Assembly (NCBI GenBank): GCA_963665545.2
Contig: CAXXKZ010000011.1
Span: 806,001 to 870,000 of the forward strand
Length of the DNA: 64,000 bases
Origin: G963665545 sp963665545
GTDB lineage: Bacteria > Pseudomonadota > Gammaproteobacteria > Xanthomonadales > SZUA-36
Direction of reading: 5' to 3'
Part shown: piece by piece, positions 31,999 through 41,124 of the stretch
How positions within the stretch are numbered: the first letter of the stretch is position 1
How the letters are laid out: every line of letters starts with the position of its first letter
The notes under the pieces: generated by a model
Database searches by the model: none
What the model was told of the DNA's origin: nothing
What the model saw: only the letters and a program-made list of their open reading frames with translations
Program-made: the position numbers and the translations under genes

Positions 31999-32762
31999 AT
32001 GATTTCTCCACCAGCCACCGTAATTGCCTGACCGGTAATGGCGCCCGAGTTTGGGCCGCACATCCACATCACTGTGTCGGCTAACTCGGCGGGACGAATC
32101 AACCGCTTTTGCGGATTGCCGCTGACCATTTCGGCCAACACGGAAGCATAATCGCGCCCCGTTTTTTCAACGATGCGCTCAATGGAATTACTCACCAGTT
32201 CGGTGTCGGTATAGCCGGGACAGACCGCATTCACGGTGACGCCCTTGCGCGCCGTTTCCAGCGCCAATGATCGCGTCAGGCCGAGCACACCGTGTTTGGC
32301 GGCGCAATACGCGGACACATAGGCGTAGCCAGCCAGCGAAGAGGTGCTGGCCATGTTGATGATGCGGCCATAGCCCGCCTCTTTCATCGACTTGATCACA
32401 GCCTGAGTGCATAAATAAACACCTGTCAGGTTCACCGCCAGGGTGCTGTGCCACATGGCTTCATCGGTGCGTTCAAATGGCGCCGTCTGGACTGCGCCCG
32501 CATTGTTGACCAGGATGGAGACGGCGCCGTGCTGTGACACCGCCTGCTCAAATCCGCGAAGCACCGCTGTGGCATCTGTGACATCGACAGTACAGGCGTA
32601 TACGCCCATCACCTTCGCCGCCTGGCGCAGCTTTTCGGCATTCCTGCCCATAATCGTGACTTTTGCGCCCGCATCAGACAGCACCCCGGCGACTGCCGCA
32701 CCGATGCCGCTGCCACCGCCGGTAACCACTGCGTGTTGTTCGGTCAGCGGCAAGGCACTCAT
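31995..32762 (-). CDS. SDR family oxidoreductase (3-hydroxyacyl-CoA dehydrogenase-like)
   Basis: A 255-residue classical SDR. It has T-G-G-G-S-G-I-G near residue 14, N-N-A-G near residue 88, the serine of N-M-A-S-T-S and Y-C-A-A-K near residue 152, then P-G-Y-T-D-T. Its length and C-terminus resemble SDRs that oxidise 2-hydroxycycloalkane-carbonyl-CoA or 3-hydroxyacyl-CoA, as in BadH-type and anthranilate clusters. It is coupled by ATGA to iorB upstream and by GTGA to the crotonase downstream. It is the likely dehydrogenase step of the beta-oxidation-like segment. Confidence 0.85.
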   Translation of the reverse strand: MSALPLTEQHAVVTGGGSGIGAAVAGVLSDAGAKVTIMGRNAEKLRQAAKVMGVYACTVDVTDATAVLRGFEQAVSQHGAVSILVNNAGAVQTAPFERTDEAMWHSTLAVNLTGVYLCTQAVIKSMKEAGYGRIINMASTSSLAGYAYVSAYCAAKHGVLGLTRSLALETARKGVTVNAVCPGYTDTELVSNSIERIVEKTGRDYASVLAEMVSGNPQKRLIRPAELADTVMWMCGPNSGAITGQAITVAGGEIM

Positions 32763-34288
32763 GGTGCCGCTTCCAGTTTGGCGAGCGCGAGATCGAATGC
32801 GGCACCGTGTTCGTCGGCCAGCGCCGCCTCGATCAGCGTCTCGACGATAGCGCTGCGATGAGGTTTGCCAGCCCCGCCCGCCGCTGCCAGCGTGGTTTCA
32901 AAACGACTCAATCCGCGCTCATAGGTGTCCCCATAGCCTTTGACGATGCGAATGCTGTTGGCTACTGCCACGGCGTAGTCGTAATCCTCCGCGAGTGCCT
33001 CTTGGATGCGCGCCATCCACTCTGCGATTCTTTGTTGCTGAATCGCGAATCGATAAGTGCCACGGCGCCACCGCCTGAGTTTGGACAGCGATAACATAAA
33101 CAAGAAACCGGCAATCTTGGCCGTGTGAATATTGCGGCCCTTGCTGAACAAGGGCGACATCGCTCGTCTCAACCGCTCGGATTCCACGAATTTTCGGCCC
33201 AGACCAGCGGGCATCGTGTCGCAAAACTCTTCATAGCGGGGGTGAAAATACTCGGTCACATAAGCGGGCTGTCCCGTCTCGGCCGCGACATCTTCACGAA
33301 TTCCTTGCATGCGCTCACGACGAGTCTTGATTTCAGCTACCCTGATGGTGTCTTCGTAACACATCTGCAAAGCCAATTGCGGAGCCACCGCGCAAGTCAG
33401 GGCGAAGCGCCGCTCCTCGCCACCGTGCGCCTGGTCCGCCCGATAGCATTCGATCAACTGATCAAGGTATTGGAGTGCATAGTCCAGGTCCTGGTAATCA
33501 AGCGCGCGCATAGCTCCATGCAGGGCGATGTCACGACCATAATCGGGAAGTTCATGCCTGATCCGGTTCTGCAGCAGTTGACCGTTTTCACCCACAACCC
33601 GGGCAGTCGGTATGGCCTCATCCTGTCCACTGACGCTGTCTGGCGCGGCGGTGGCGCCTTCATAGCCCGCATGGAAGCCGGCCAGATTCGCCTCCACCGC
33701 CCGTCCCGAGCGATGGATGGCAGCCTCAAAACTTTGCCGATCGAACGGCAACAGGCCGGTTCCCGCGACGGCACCCAGAATCACCGAGCTGATCATGCTG
33801 CCACTGGCATCAGCGGCAGCTTGCATGTCAAACGAGATGTAATTTCTGGCCGCGGTTTTGCCCATCTCGAACAGGACCTTAGAATCGGCAATGCCATCAC
33901 CCAGCGCAATTCGTTCGCTCATCGTGTAGACGCGATGAGAACTGGTCAGCAATGTGGTGATATTGGGCGTTACGAAGCCCTTCTGAATCGCCCTGGCTGA
34001 TTCGGCCAATTCCGAGGATATGACCAGATCGACATCGCCAGGTACCGGGTAAAGGGAAAACACCGGGAGTTTGCCGCGGGCTTGCGCCTCGGCGCGTGGG
34101 AACAGTTCCACGCAATATACGGTGGCGCCGGTTCGTTGTGCCACGCCCGCCACGTATGTCGATTGCACCAGGAAATCGTTTTCTTCGGCGATATCGACCA
34201 ACCACTTGGTGAATACCCCGCCGCCCTGGCCGCCCAGGGCCAGCATCCCAATTGTAAAAGGCCGGTCCCATCTCATCGCCGTATTCAT
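32759..34288 (-). CDS. iorB: Indolepyruvate oxidoreductase subunit beta (long form)
   Basis: A 509-residue protein. The first 200 residues are the gamma-type pyruvate:ferredoxin oxidoreductase domain (G-M-L-A-L-G-G-Q-G-G-G near residue 14). The rest is the helical extension typical of the long IorB of aerobic proteobacteria (DUF6537-like region). It works with IorA to convert aryl-pyruvates oxidatively to aryl-acetyl-CoA, or in reverse orientation to supply reduced ferredoxin. ATG 34288 overlaps the iorA stop as ATGA. The longer open frame overlaps iorA by 139 bases and is rejected. Confidence 0.88.
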   Translation of the reverse strand: MNTAMRWDRPFTIGMLALGGQGGGVFTKWLVDIAEENDFLVQSTYVAGVAQRTGATVYCVELFPRAEAQARGKLPVFSLYPVPGDVDLVISSELAESARAIQKGFVTPNITTLLTSSHRVYTMSERIALGDGIADSKVLFEMGKTAARNYISFDMQAAADASGSMISSVILGAVAGTGLLPFDRQSFEAAIHRSGRAVEANLAGFHAGYEGATAAPDSVSGQDEAIPTARVVGENGQLLQNRIRHELPDYGRDIALHGAMRALDYQDLDYALQYLDQLIECYRADQAHGGEERRFALTCAVAPQLALQMCYEDTIRVAEIKTRRERMQGIREDVAAETGQPAYVTEYFHPRYEEFCDTMPAGLGRKFVESERLRRAMSPLFSKGRNIHTAKIAGFLFMLSLSKLRRWRRGTYRFAIQQQRIAEWMARIQEALAEDYDYAVAVANSIRIVKGYGDTYERGLSRFETTLAAAGGAGKPHRSAIVETLIEAALADEHGAAFDLALAKLEAAP

Positions 34289-36459
34289 ACGCCGGCACGC
34301 GCTGCGCGCTGCCGCTCCGTGCGACTCTGGAACCAGCCGATAACAGCCTGACGGAAAGACCACATAAAACGGTCGTACCGGCTTGGGTTGAAGATCACCT
34401 GGGCCTTGTAAAAAGACGGGCAAAGCACTGCTTCGTGCGCCACTTCGCCGCAGTGGCCGCAGCCCACGCAGGAATTGTCGACGTAGGTCACCGGGTGAAA
34501 CTTGAGCGGGTCGGGATTGGGCCTGATGGTCAACGATGGACAGCCGCTCAGACGGATGCAGGCATGGTCGCCCGTGCAGGTGTCGGCATCGACGCCAAAG
34601 CGGTCGCGCACCTTCCGCTCGCCTTTACTGACTGCCTGTCGAAATAGCGGTTTCTCGCGGCGCTCGCGATTGAGCATGCATTCGGACTGAGCCACCAGCA
34701 CTTTGGGGCCCGTTCCTTTGCTGGTCACCGCTTCGCGCAACGCCGCTTTCATCTTGGGAATGTCGTAGGTCTTGACGGTTTTTGCCCACCGCACACCCAA
34801 GCCCCTGACTGCATCCTCGATGGAATGCCGGGTGCTGCGATTGGCTGTTTCTCCTTGACTGGAAAGCAGGTCCTGTCCGCCGGTGGCGGCGGCATAATTG
34901 TTGTCGACCACGATGGTCAGGGCATCGCTTTCATTGAACACGGCATTGCCAATGCCGCTGGTCAAGCCGTTATGCCAGAAACCGCCATCACCCATGATCG
35001 CTATGGCCGGACGATCTGCATCGGTGTTGAAGGCGGATGCGCCGGCGGCGCCCAGACCATAGCCCATGGTCGTATTGCCGATGTCAAATGGGGGCAAAAT
35101 CGAAAACAGGTGGCAACCGATATCTGCACTGATGTGAAAATCACCCATCTCCTGTTGCAACATCTTAAGACTGCTGAATACCGGGCGCTCCGGGCAACCG
35201 GTACACAGCCCGGGCGGGCGAGCCGGCACACTGCCCTCAATCGACTCTATCAATTCTTCCAAAACGTTGAAGGCACTGGCCGGGGCCTGATAATCCGGCG
35301 CGTACATCGACATGAATTTGACCATGCCGTCGCGGATGGCCTGGCTGGTGTATTCACCTGCGGCGGGCAGTGCAAACTTGCCCACCACCCGCGCGAAGAG
35401 GTCGGCGGTAGGGCCGCTGCCGGGATCAATATCGGCCTGGGCGTTGCGCAGAATGCTGTTGATCGCCTGCTCAATATAGTTGGGCTGCCCTTCCTCGACC
35501 AGCAACACGGCCTTTTTTCCACGGCAGAAATCAATGATCTCATCGTCGATCAGCGGATAGGTGACATTCATGCAGTAGATCGCAATGCGCGTTTCGCCAA
35601 ATGCGTCGGCCAGATTGAGCTGCTCCATGGTTCGAATCAGCGTGTTATACAACCCGCCCTGGACGATGATGCCGATGTCATCTCTATCCCCTTCGAACAA
35701 TTCGTTGAGTCGGTTTCTGCGGACAAATTCGACCGCCGCAGGCCAGCGCTGCTTGACCTTTTCCTGCTCGTGCACAAACGCCATCGGCGGCAGAACGATG
35801 CGCTCGGTGTCGCGTTTGGGGTTTTCCATAGCCTCGCGCAGAGCCAGGGGTGGCGGACAGTTGTCGCTGGCTTCAAACTGACCATGAACATGGCAGGAGC
35901 GGATGCGCAACTGCAGAAATACCGGCGTGTTGCTGGCCTCCGATAATTCAAAGGCGTTCTCTACGGCCTTGACGATGCAGGGCAAATTGGGTCGGGGATC
36001 GATCAGCCACATTTGGCTTTTCATGGCGAAAGCATGGCTGCGTTCCTGCATGATGCTGGAGCCCTCGCCATAGTCTTCACCGACGATTACGACCACGCCA
36101 CCTGTGACACCACCGGAGGATAGATTGGCGAGTGCATCGCTGGCCACGTTGGTGCCCACGGTTGACTTCCAGGTCACCGCACCGCGCAGCGGATAGTTGA
36201 CTGAAGCCGCCGTCATCGCTGCCGCCGCTGCCTCCGAAGCGCTGGATTCAAAGTGGACACCCAGTTCGCCGAGAATCTCCTGGGAATCCTTGAGTACATC
36301 CATCAAGTGAGAAATCGGTGAGCCCTGGTAGCCGCCTACGTAGGCGACACCTGACTGTAGCAACGCCTTGGTCACAGCGAGGATCCCCTCGCCTGCAAAG
36401 GTCTCCCCCGCGCCCAAGCGCAGCTTCTCAACTTCTTTTTTAAAAGACCGCTCCGCCAT
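34285..36459 (-). CDS. iorA: Indolepyruvate ferredoxin oxidoreductase subunit alpha
   Basis: A 724-residue thiamine-diphosphate enzyme: an N-terminal pyrimidine-binding domain (G-G-Y-Q-G-S-P-I-S), then a C-terminal TPP-binding domain with G-D-G-G-F-W-H-N near residue 492. The last 100 residues contain cysteine clusters including D-N-S-C-V-G-C-G-H-C-G for iron-sulfur centres, with C-T-G-D-H-A-C and G-C-P. The enzyme oxidises indolepyruvate or phenylpyruvate to the acyl-CoA. Its place at the head of a beta-oxidation-like operon points to an aromatic amino acid or 2-oxo acid branch feeding the same pathway. Confidence 0.9.
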   Translation of the reverse strand: MAERSFKKEVEKLRLGAGETFAGEGILAVTKALLQSGVAYVGGYQGSPISHLMDVLKDSQEILGELGVHFESSASEAAAAAMTAASVNYPLRGAVTWKSTVGTNVASDALANLSSGGVTGGVVVIVGEDYGEGSSIMQERSHAFAMKSQMWLIDPRPNLPCIVKAVENAFELSEASNTPVFLQLRIRSCHVHGQFEASDNCPPPLALREAMENPKRDTERIVLPPMAFVHEQEKVKQRWPAAVEFVRRNRLNELFEGDRDDIGIIVQGGLYNTLIRTMEQLNLADAFGETRIAIYCMNVTYPLIDDEIIDFCRGKKAVLLVEEGQPNYIEQAINSILRNAQADIDPGSGPTADLFARVVGKFALPAAGEYTSQAIRDGMVKFMSMYAPDYQAPASAFNVLEELIESIEGSVPARPPGLCTGCPERPVFSSLKMLQQEMGDFHISADIGCHLFSILPPFDIGNTTMGYGLGAAGASAFNTDADRPAIAIMGDGGFWHNGLTSGIGNAVFNESDALTIVVDNNYAAATGGQDLLSSQGETANRSTRHSIEDAVRGLGVRWAKTVKTYDIPKMKAALREAVTSKGTGPKVLVAQSECMLNRERREKPLFRQAVSKGERKVRDRFGVDADTCTGDHACIRLSGCPSLTIRPNPDPLKFHPVTYVDNSCVGCGHCGEVAHEAVLCPSFYKAQVIFNPSRYDRFMWSFRQAVIGWFQSRTERQRAARAGV

Positions 36460-36490
36460 GACTCAATGCGCGCTCAGGCCGAAGCCAGGC

Positions 36491-37273
36491 TCAACCCTCT
36501 TCCACCAGCGCCAGGACTCGTAACGGGCTGCCTGAGCCCTCTTTGATCTTCAGTGGCGCCGCCAGGATCACAGCGCCCTTGGGCGGAAGCTGATCAAGAT
36601 TGATCAGGCTGGCCAGGCCAAATTTGTTGGCGCCGTGCATGCCCCCGTGGCAAGGAAAAGGATTGTCAAATGCGAACGCCTGACCGGCATCGGTGCCCAC
36701 CGTCTCGGTGCCGTAGCCGATGACATCGCGCTCCTCAGCCAGAAACTTGACGACTTCGCCATGTGGGCCGGGTGAATGGGCGCCGTCTTCGTCGATGTTC
36801 AGGTATTCATCATGGTCAGTTCGATTTGACCAACCCGTGCGCAGGAAAAACCAGCTGCCGGCCTCAATCTCGCCGTGCTCCGCTTCCCATGACACAACAT
36901 GTTCGACCTGCAGCAGGAAATCGGGATTTGCCTCCACTTCGGCCACGACATTCATCACACTGACCGGCGCAATAAATTTCTCGACCGCAATGGTATCGGT
37001 GGCGTTGCCCTCGTAATCCTTGCCGCTGACCCAGTGAATCGGCGCATCGAAGTGCGTACCCGTATGCTCGCTGCACTTGATATTGTTCCAATACCAGGCC
37101 GGCCCCTTGTCATCGTATCGGCATATTTCCTCTTTGCTGAAAGGCCAATGAAGATTCCACTCGGGCGGAAGCTGCAATATCGGCGTGTCATTATCCAGGG
37201 TACTGGTCAGATCGACTACTTTGATGCTCCTGGACGCAATGCCCTGAACGAGGCTAAGTAAAGTGCTGGACAT
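36491..37273 (-). CDS. Cyclase/kynurenine-formamidase-like metal hydrolase
   Basis: A 260-residue member of the cyclase (PF04199) family, with the metal site E-H-T-G-T-H-F-D-A-P-I-H near residue 70 and a later H-G-G-M-H-G. Bacterial kynurenine formamidase KynB belongs here and removes formate from N-formylkynurenine. The family also holds isatin hydrolases and other cyclic-amide hydrolases. A strong AGGAGGGT lies before the ATG at 37273. It precedes iorA by 31 bases and is probably the first gene of that operon. With PrnB-like and kynureninase-like genes 10 kb away, an indole/kynurenine substrate is plausible, not shown. Confidence 0.75.
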   Translation of the reverse strand: MSSTLLSLVQGIASRSIKVVDLTSTLDNDTPILQLPPEWNLHWPFSKEEICRYDDKGPAWYWNNIKCSEHTGTHFDAPIHWVSGKDYEGNATDTIAVEKFIAPVSVMNVVAEVEANPDFLLQVEHVVSWEAEHGEIEAGSWFFLRTGWSNRTDHDEYLNIDEDGAHSPGPHGEVVKFLAEERDVIGYGTETVGTDAGQAFAFDNPFPCHGGMHGANKFGLASLINLDQLPPKGAVILAAPLKIKEGSGSPLRVLALVEEG

Positions 37274-37357
37274 GTAATCACCCTCCTGCGGGGTCAGGGG
37301 TTCAACATTTTATATGAAAGTATTATATACATAAAGGATAAGGAGTCTCGCTTGCTT

Positions 37358-38389
37358 TCATTCGCCGTGGGCGAAAGTCGGCTTGGCCACCGATGCTTCT
37401 TCTCCCCGCTTTAGCAGGGCGCTGAAGGTCTCCCAATCGATATTGGATCCACAAAGCACCACGCCGACTTTTTTGCCGGTCAGTTCATTCTTCAACGGGC
37501 CGGTCAATGCAGCCGTCGCTGCTGCACAGGCTGGCTCAACTGCCAGCTTCATGTCACGGAAAAACAACGCCATGGCCCGGCACATGTCGTCGTCGCTGAT
37601 TTTCACCAATTGATCGATGTTGTCCCGGCACAAGGCGAAACTGTACGGCAACGACATTGGCGGTGCCAGGCTATCGGCGATGGTCTCCGGGACGATGGTT
37701 ACCGGCTGCCCGCTGGCGAAACTTCGGTGCATCGAATCGGCGCCTTCGGGCTCCACGCCGTAGATGACACAATCCGGATCGAGCATTTTGATCGCCGCCG
37801 ATGCCCCACCTGCCAGGCCACCTCCGCCGATGGCGATGATGACGGCATCAAGCGGCCCACACGATTCAGAAAACTCCAGCCCCAGCGTAGCGGTGCCCAG
37901 GGCGGTGCACCGGCCTTCAAAGGCATGGACGAAGCTGCGCCCCTCTTCGGTGGAGATTTTTTCGGTCAGGGCGAAGCCTGACGGGCCATCCTCGGCCAGC
38001 AACACCTCGGCGCCGTATGCCCGGGCAGCCTCAACACGAAGCGGATTGGCGGTCTTGATCATCACCACCTTGGCACTGACATTCAGAACACTGGCTGCCC
38101 AGGACGTTGCTACTGCGTGATTGCCGGCGCTGATGGTGGTCACGCCACGCTCGAGTACCTCGGGGGACAGCGCCAGCATATTGGTCATCGCACCGCGGGC
38201 CTTGAATGTGCCGGAGTGTTGGAACAGCTCCATTTTCAGATAAATGTCTGAATCCGGACCCATGAGTTGCCCGATTTCACGGCCTGTCCAGCAATGCACT
38301 GGCGTGTGAACCACATAAGGACTGATCTGTTTGGCGTTGGCCCGGATGTCGGCGAGACTGAACGCGCCGTCGCTGGAAGTTCTGGTCAT
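37358..38389 (-). CDS. Threonine/serine dehydratase-like PLP enzyme
   Basis: A 343-residue fold-type II PLP enzyme. The cofactor lysine is in S-G-T-F-K-A-R-G-A near residue 63, S-A-G-N-H-A-V-A follows near residue 93, and the glycine loop I-G-G-G-G-L-A-G-G is near residue 185. It would eliminate ammonia from threonine, serine or a hydroxy-aspartate. No C-terminal ACT domain is present, so it is the catabolic, not the biosynthetic, form. ATG 38389 has AGGA eight bases upstream. The 84-base gap to the cyclase is AT-rich and may hold the operon promoter. Confidence 0.85.
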   Translation of the reverse strand: MTRTSSDGAFSLADIRANAKQISPYVVHTPVHCWTGREIGQLMGPDSDIYLKMELFQHSGTFKARGAMTNMLALSPEVLERGVTTISAGNHAVATSWAASVLNVSAKVVMIKTANPLRVEAARAYGAEVLLAEDGPSGFALTEKISTEEGRSFVHAFEGRCTALGTATLGLEFSESCGPLDAVIIAIGGGGLAGGASAAIKMLDPDCVIYGVEPEGADSMHRSFASGQPVTIVPETIADSLAPPMSLPYSFALCRDNIDQLVKISDDDMCRAMALFFRDMKLAVEPACAAATAALTGPLKNELTGKKVGVVLCGSNIDWETFSALLKRGEEASVAKPTFAHGE

Positions 38390-38437
38390 TTCATTCCTGC
38401 GCTTGGCTGAAAGAGCCATTAATTGCGATGCAGTACA

Positions 38438-40555
38438 CTAGTCTTCCTCGGCGTCGTCCTGCTTGTCCTTGTCGCTGCTCTTCAACATCTTGAACAGACT
38501 ATCGACTACCTTTTTCTGACTACTCTGTTCTTCCCGTTCGCCATCTTCCGCGCCGGCCTCTTGCTCTCCTGATTGCGGAACTAACTTATCCATTAGCAGA
38601 TTGACTGCTTCGCCCTTGAGCAATTCCCCCCAATCCACTGCAACCACTGGGTCATCAAGCGGTCCGCTTATTTTGAATGGAAATTGTTTGCCCCCCAAGT
38701 CAGCCGTCAGAGCTTCCTGGTTCAGTTCGGGCATGTCGCGAACTGCCGCGACCAGCCCGAGGTCCACTTCGGACCGGCCCAGGTCGATGGCGCCTTCGCC
38801 ACGAACCGTCAGAAAGGGCAACTCGCCGACAAGCTCGCGCGTGTTGACCACGCCATCACTGACGCTGGCCGCGAACTGCATTTTGGAAAACACCGTTCTC
38901 TTGGGTTCGGGTTGCGGGGCCGGCAGCCCCTTGTAGAGCGAATAGGCGCGGCGGATCTCATACCAGATGTTGATGCCTTCCAGAGCCCCTTCAGTGAGGG
39001 TCAGGCCCACGTCGCCATTGAGGCTTTTGAGCACCTGTGTGCTTGTGCTGCCGCGCCCGGTGAGCTGGATATGCCCCAGCGCCGTGCCCGACAGAGACTC
39101 TTGGTCGACCAGATCGCCGATCAGTTGCTGAAAAATCACCGCATCCAGCTTTTCATCGAGTGACACCACGGGGACGGCACCGGCGCTGTCGAGTCTCACA
39201 TCGCCTTTGTAGGTGCCGCCGTAGAAGGTGGCAGTGAGCGGGTGCAGCCGCAGTTTTCCGCCCAGGACGCGCACGCCAAGCTGTGCGTCACTGAATGCCA
39301 TCCCGGCCAGGGTCATTGCGCCGATCCGCAGCGTGCCGTCCACATCAATACCACGTATTTCATCGCTGGGGATGGCCAGGTCTTCTTCGGTTTCCGCGGT
39401 TGCGGGTGCAAGGTAGCGGTCTATATTCAAAGTATCCACGTTAAGATCGAATCGCAGTTGTGGGGTATTGCCCAGTCCAAGGCTGAACACACCGTCTATG
39501 GTGCTTTGATCCAACTTAAGGCTGAGGGGCTTGAGCTCGATCCGATCAGCGTTGCCGGAAAAATCGGCGCTGAAACTCGCTCGTTGGAGTGCCTTTGGGT
39601 CTGCCGTAACCGGCGGCTCAATTGCCAGACCCTTCATGACGGTTGAAATCGAGAATTCTTCCGATGTTAGCGTGCCACTGAATGCCGGATCGCCCAGAAT
39701 ATTCGTTGCATCAAGCTTACCCGACAATTTCAGGTCCGACAGGTCCGCAGTAAATGACTCAATCGCCAAAGTCTGAGCGCCGAGATCTGCAGACATTGCA
39801 GGCGTGCGTATACGAATGGGCGCGGCGTCAGATTTCGAAGGATCCGCGAGTTCCAGATCCAGGTCGTTGAGTCGGAAATGTTCTGCTTCAAAGTCCATTG
39901 CGGCGTTTGCCGTCAGCGAAATGTCGTACTTGCTGCCCGCTGCCACATCCTCGAGCAACACCCGGACTTCAACGGGTAAGGGGTCGCCCGTTCCCAACGG
40001 GCCCGTTTGCATGTTGAAACCGCTCAGCCGATACTCCACGCCGGCTTGCAGGTCTTTGTAACTGATGTTGGCATCGAGGATGTCCAGGCCCGCGACTTCC
40101 TGGCTGGTAAACATGGACTTCTCGTCCGCGGCCTGCCCTTCTTCAAGGCTCGCATTTGTAAAATCTTCCCAGTTGCTGCGCCCGCGTTTGTTGACCGCCA
40201 ACACCAGAATCAGCCCGTCCAGGGTGATTTCATCCACCACTATCTTTTTGGAGAACAATGGCATCAGGGCGACGCCGATACGCGCCTCCTTGATGCTGGC
40301 AAATTCCTTGTCGGCGAAACCTTCAGCGTTGTTGACACTCAGATCGGTGACTTTGACGGCCAGCCAGGGGAAGACTGTGAATTCCAGGTCGCCGTTAATC
40401 GCCACCTTTCTACCCGTTTGATCATGAAATTGCGTCGCAATGGTCTGTTTAAGATCTTCCTCGTCATAGATGATCGGAAGCAGAAAACCGGCCAACACCA
40501 ACAAGACTACAATCAGGGCGAGCAGGCCAAATAGAATCTTTAAAATGCGCTTCAT
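38438..40555 (-). CDS. AsmA family inner-membrane protein
   Basis: A 705-residue AsmA-type protein. It has a single hydrophobic helix at residues 6-30, a periplasmic N-terminal AsmA domain (G-R-K-V-A-I-N-G-D-L near residue 48), a long repetitive beta-rich body and a C-terminal AsmA-2-like domain, then an acidic tail (K-Q-D-D-A-E-E-D). Family members are bridge-like lipid-transport or outer-membrane-assembly proteins. It is a general envelope gene lying between the catabolic operon and the broken 3-hydroxyacyl-CoA dehydrogenase, with 35 bases to the latter. Confidence 0.88.
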   Translation of the reverse strand: MKRILKILFGLLALIVVLLVLAGFLLPIIYDEEDLKQTIATQFHDQTGRKVAINGDLEFTVFPWLAVKVTDLSVNNAEGFADKEFASIKEARIGVALMPLFSKKIVVDEITLDGLILVLAVNKRGRSNWEDFTNASLEEGQAADEKSMFTSQEVAGLDILDANISYKDLQAGVEYRLSGFNMQTGPLGTGDPLPVEVRVLLEDVAAGSKYDISLTANAAMDFEAEHFRLNDLDLELADPSKSDAAPIRIRTPAMSADLGAQTLAIESFTADLSDLKLSGKLDATNILGDPAFSGTLTSEEFSISTVMKGLAIEPPVTADPKALQRASFSADFSGNADRIELKPLSLKLDQSTIDGVFSLGLGNTPQLRFDLNVDTLNIDRYLAPATAETEEDLAIPSDEIRGIDVDGTLRIGAMTLAGMAFSDAQLGVRVLGGKLRLHPLTATFYGGTYKGDVRLDSAGAVPVVSLDEKLDAVIFQQLIGDLVDQESLSGTALGHIQLTGRGSTSTQVLKSLNGDVGLTLTEGALEGINIWYEIRRAYSLYKGLPAPQPEPKRTVFSKMQFAASVSDGVVNTRELVGELPFLTVRGEGAIDLGRSEVDLGLVAAVRDMPELNQEALTADLGGKQFPFKISGPLDDPVVAVDWGELLKGEAVNLLMDKLVPQSGEQEAGAEDGEREEQSSQKKVVDSLFKMLKSSDKDKQDDAEED

Positions 40556-40590
40556 GGGCTTTTCTCCTGAGGAATACCGAGCATAGCACT

Positions 40591-41063
40591 TCAGTTCTTG
40601 CCAAGGCCGGCTGGCAACAGGTCGAGGTAGGCCAGGAGTTGGACAAACTTCTGCAGGCGTTGATTGCGGTATTCGTCGACATCCCTGTCCCGGTAGTCAA
40701 AAAATCCGCTTCCCTCACGCACGCCGTTGCGGCCTTCACGCATGTTGCGTTCAATAATATCCGGTACTGCATAGCGATCAGAATCGATCGCACGCGAAAG
40801 ATGTTTGCTGCCATGGTAGAGAATGTCGTTGCCACCCCAGTCAATGAACTCCAATACGCCCAGCACTGCAAAACGCAGCCCGAAACCCAATGTCAGGGCC
40901 TTATCGATGTCTTCCGCCGAGGCCACATTTTCCTCCACCAATCGTGCGGCCTCGTTCATGGCGAGGGCCTGAACACGCGGTACGATGTAGCCTGGCGACG
41001 CCGAACAAATCACCGGGACTTTGCCGATATTCTTGAGCGATTTTTTCAGTGTCTGCTTTGCCT
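40591..41063 (-). pseudogene. 3-hydroxyacyl-CoA dehydrogenase, C-terminal part (split by IS30 element)
   Basis: C-terminal all-helical domain of a FadB/Hbd-type dehydrogenase: S-P-G-Y-I-V-P-R-V-Q-A-L-A-M-N-E-A-A, then F-G-L-R-F-A-V-L-G and W-G-G-N-D. The frame enters from the left end of the IS element at 41063. Removing the element and one copy of a CT duplication joins it in frame to the N-terminal part (T-A-I-E|A-K-Q-T-L-K-K), restoring 332 residues. An ATG at 41013 could start a stub without the NAD domain, which would be inactive. Confidence 0.85.
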
Positions 41064-41090
41064 TGCGACTTCATCCGGTCGATGCAACAC
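41064..41090 (+). repeat. Left terminal inverted repeat of the IS30 element
   Basis: 27 bases, matching the complement of 42266-42292 at 21 positions. The inner block TGCAACAC is identical at both ends. It is followed by a leader with GGGAGG, the transposase ribosome site. Confidence 0.8.
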
Positions 41091-41124
41091 CTAAACTCTT
41101 ACTGTAGAGAGGGAGGTGATGCCA

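Noticed and set aside
34825..35946. 373-codon open frame antisense to iorA
   Set aside because: Same reason: iorA has full-length family motifs in the opposite frame.
40464..40871. Minus-strand open frame overlapping asmA and the dehydrogenase C-terminus
   Set aside because: It is out of frame with both supported genes and matches no domain.
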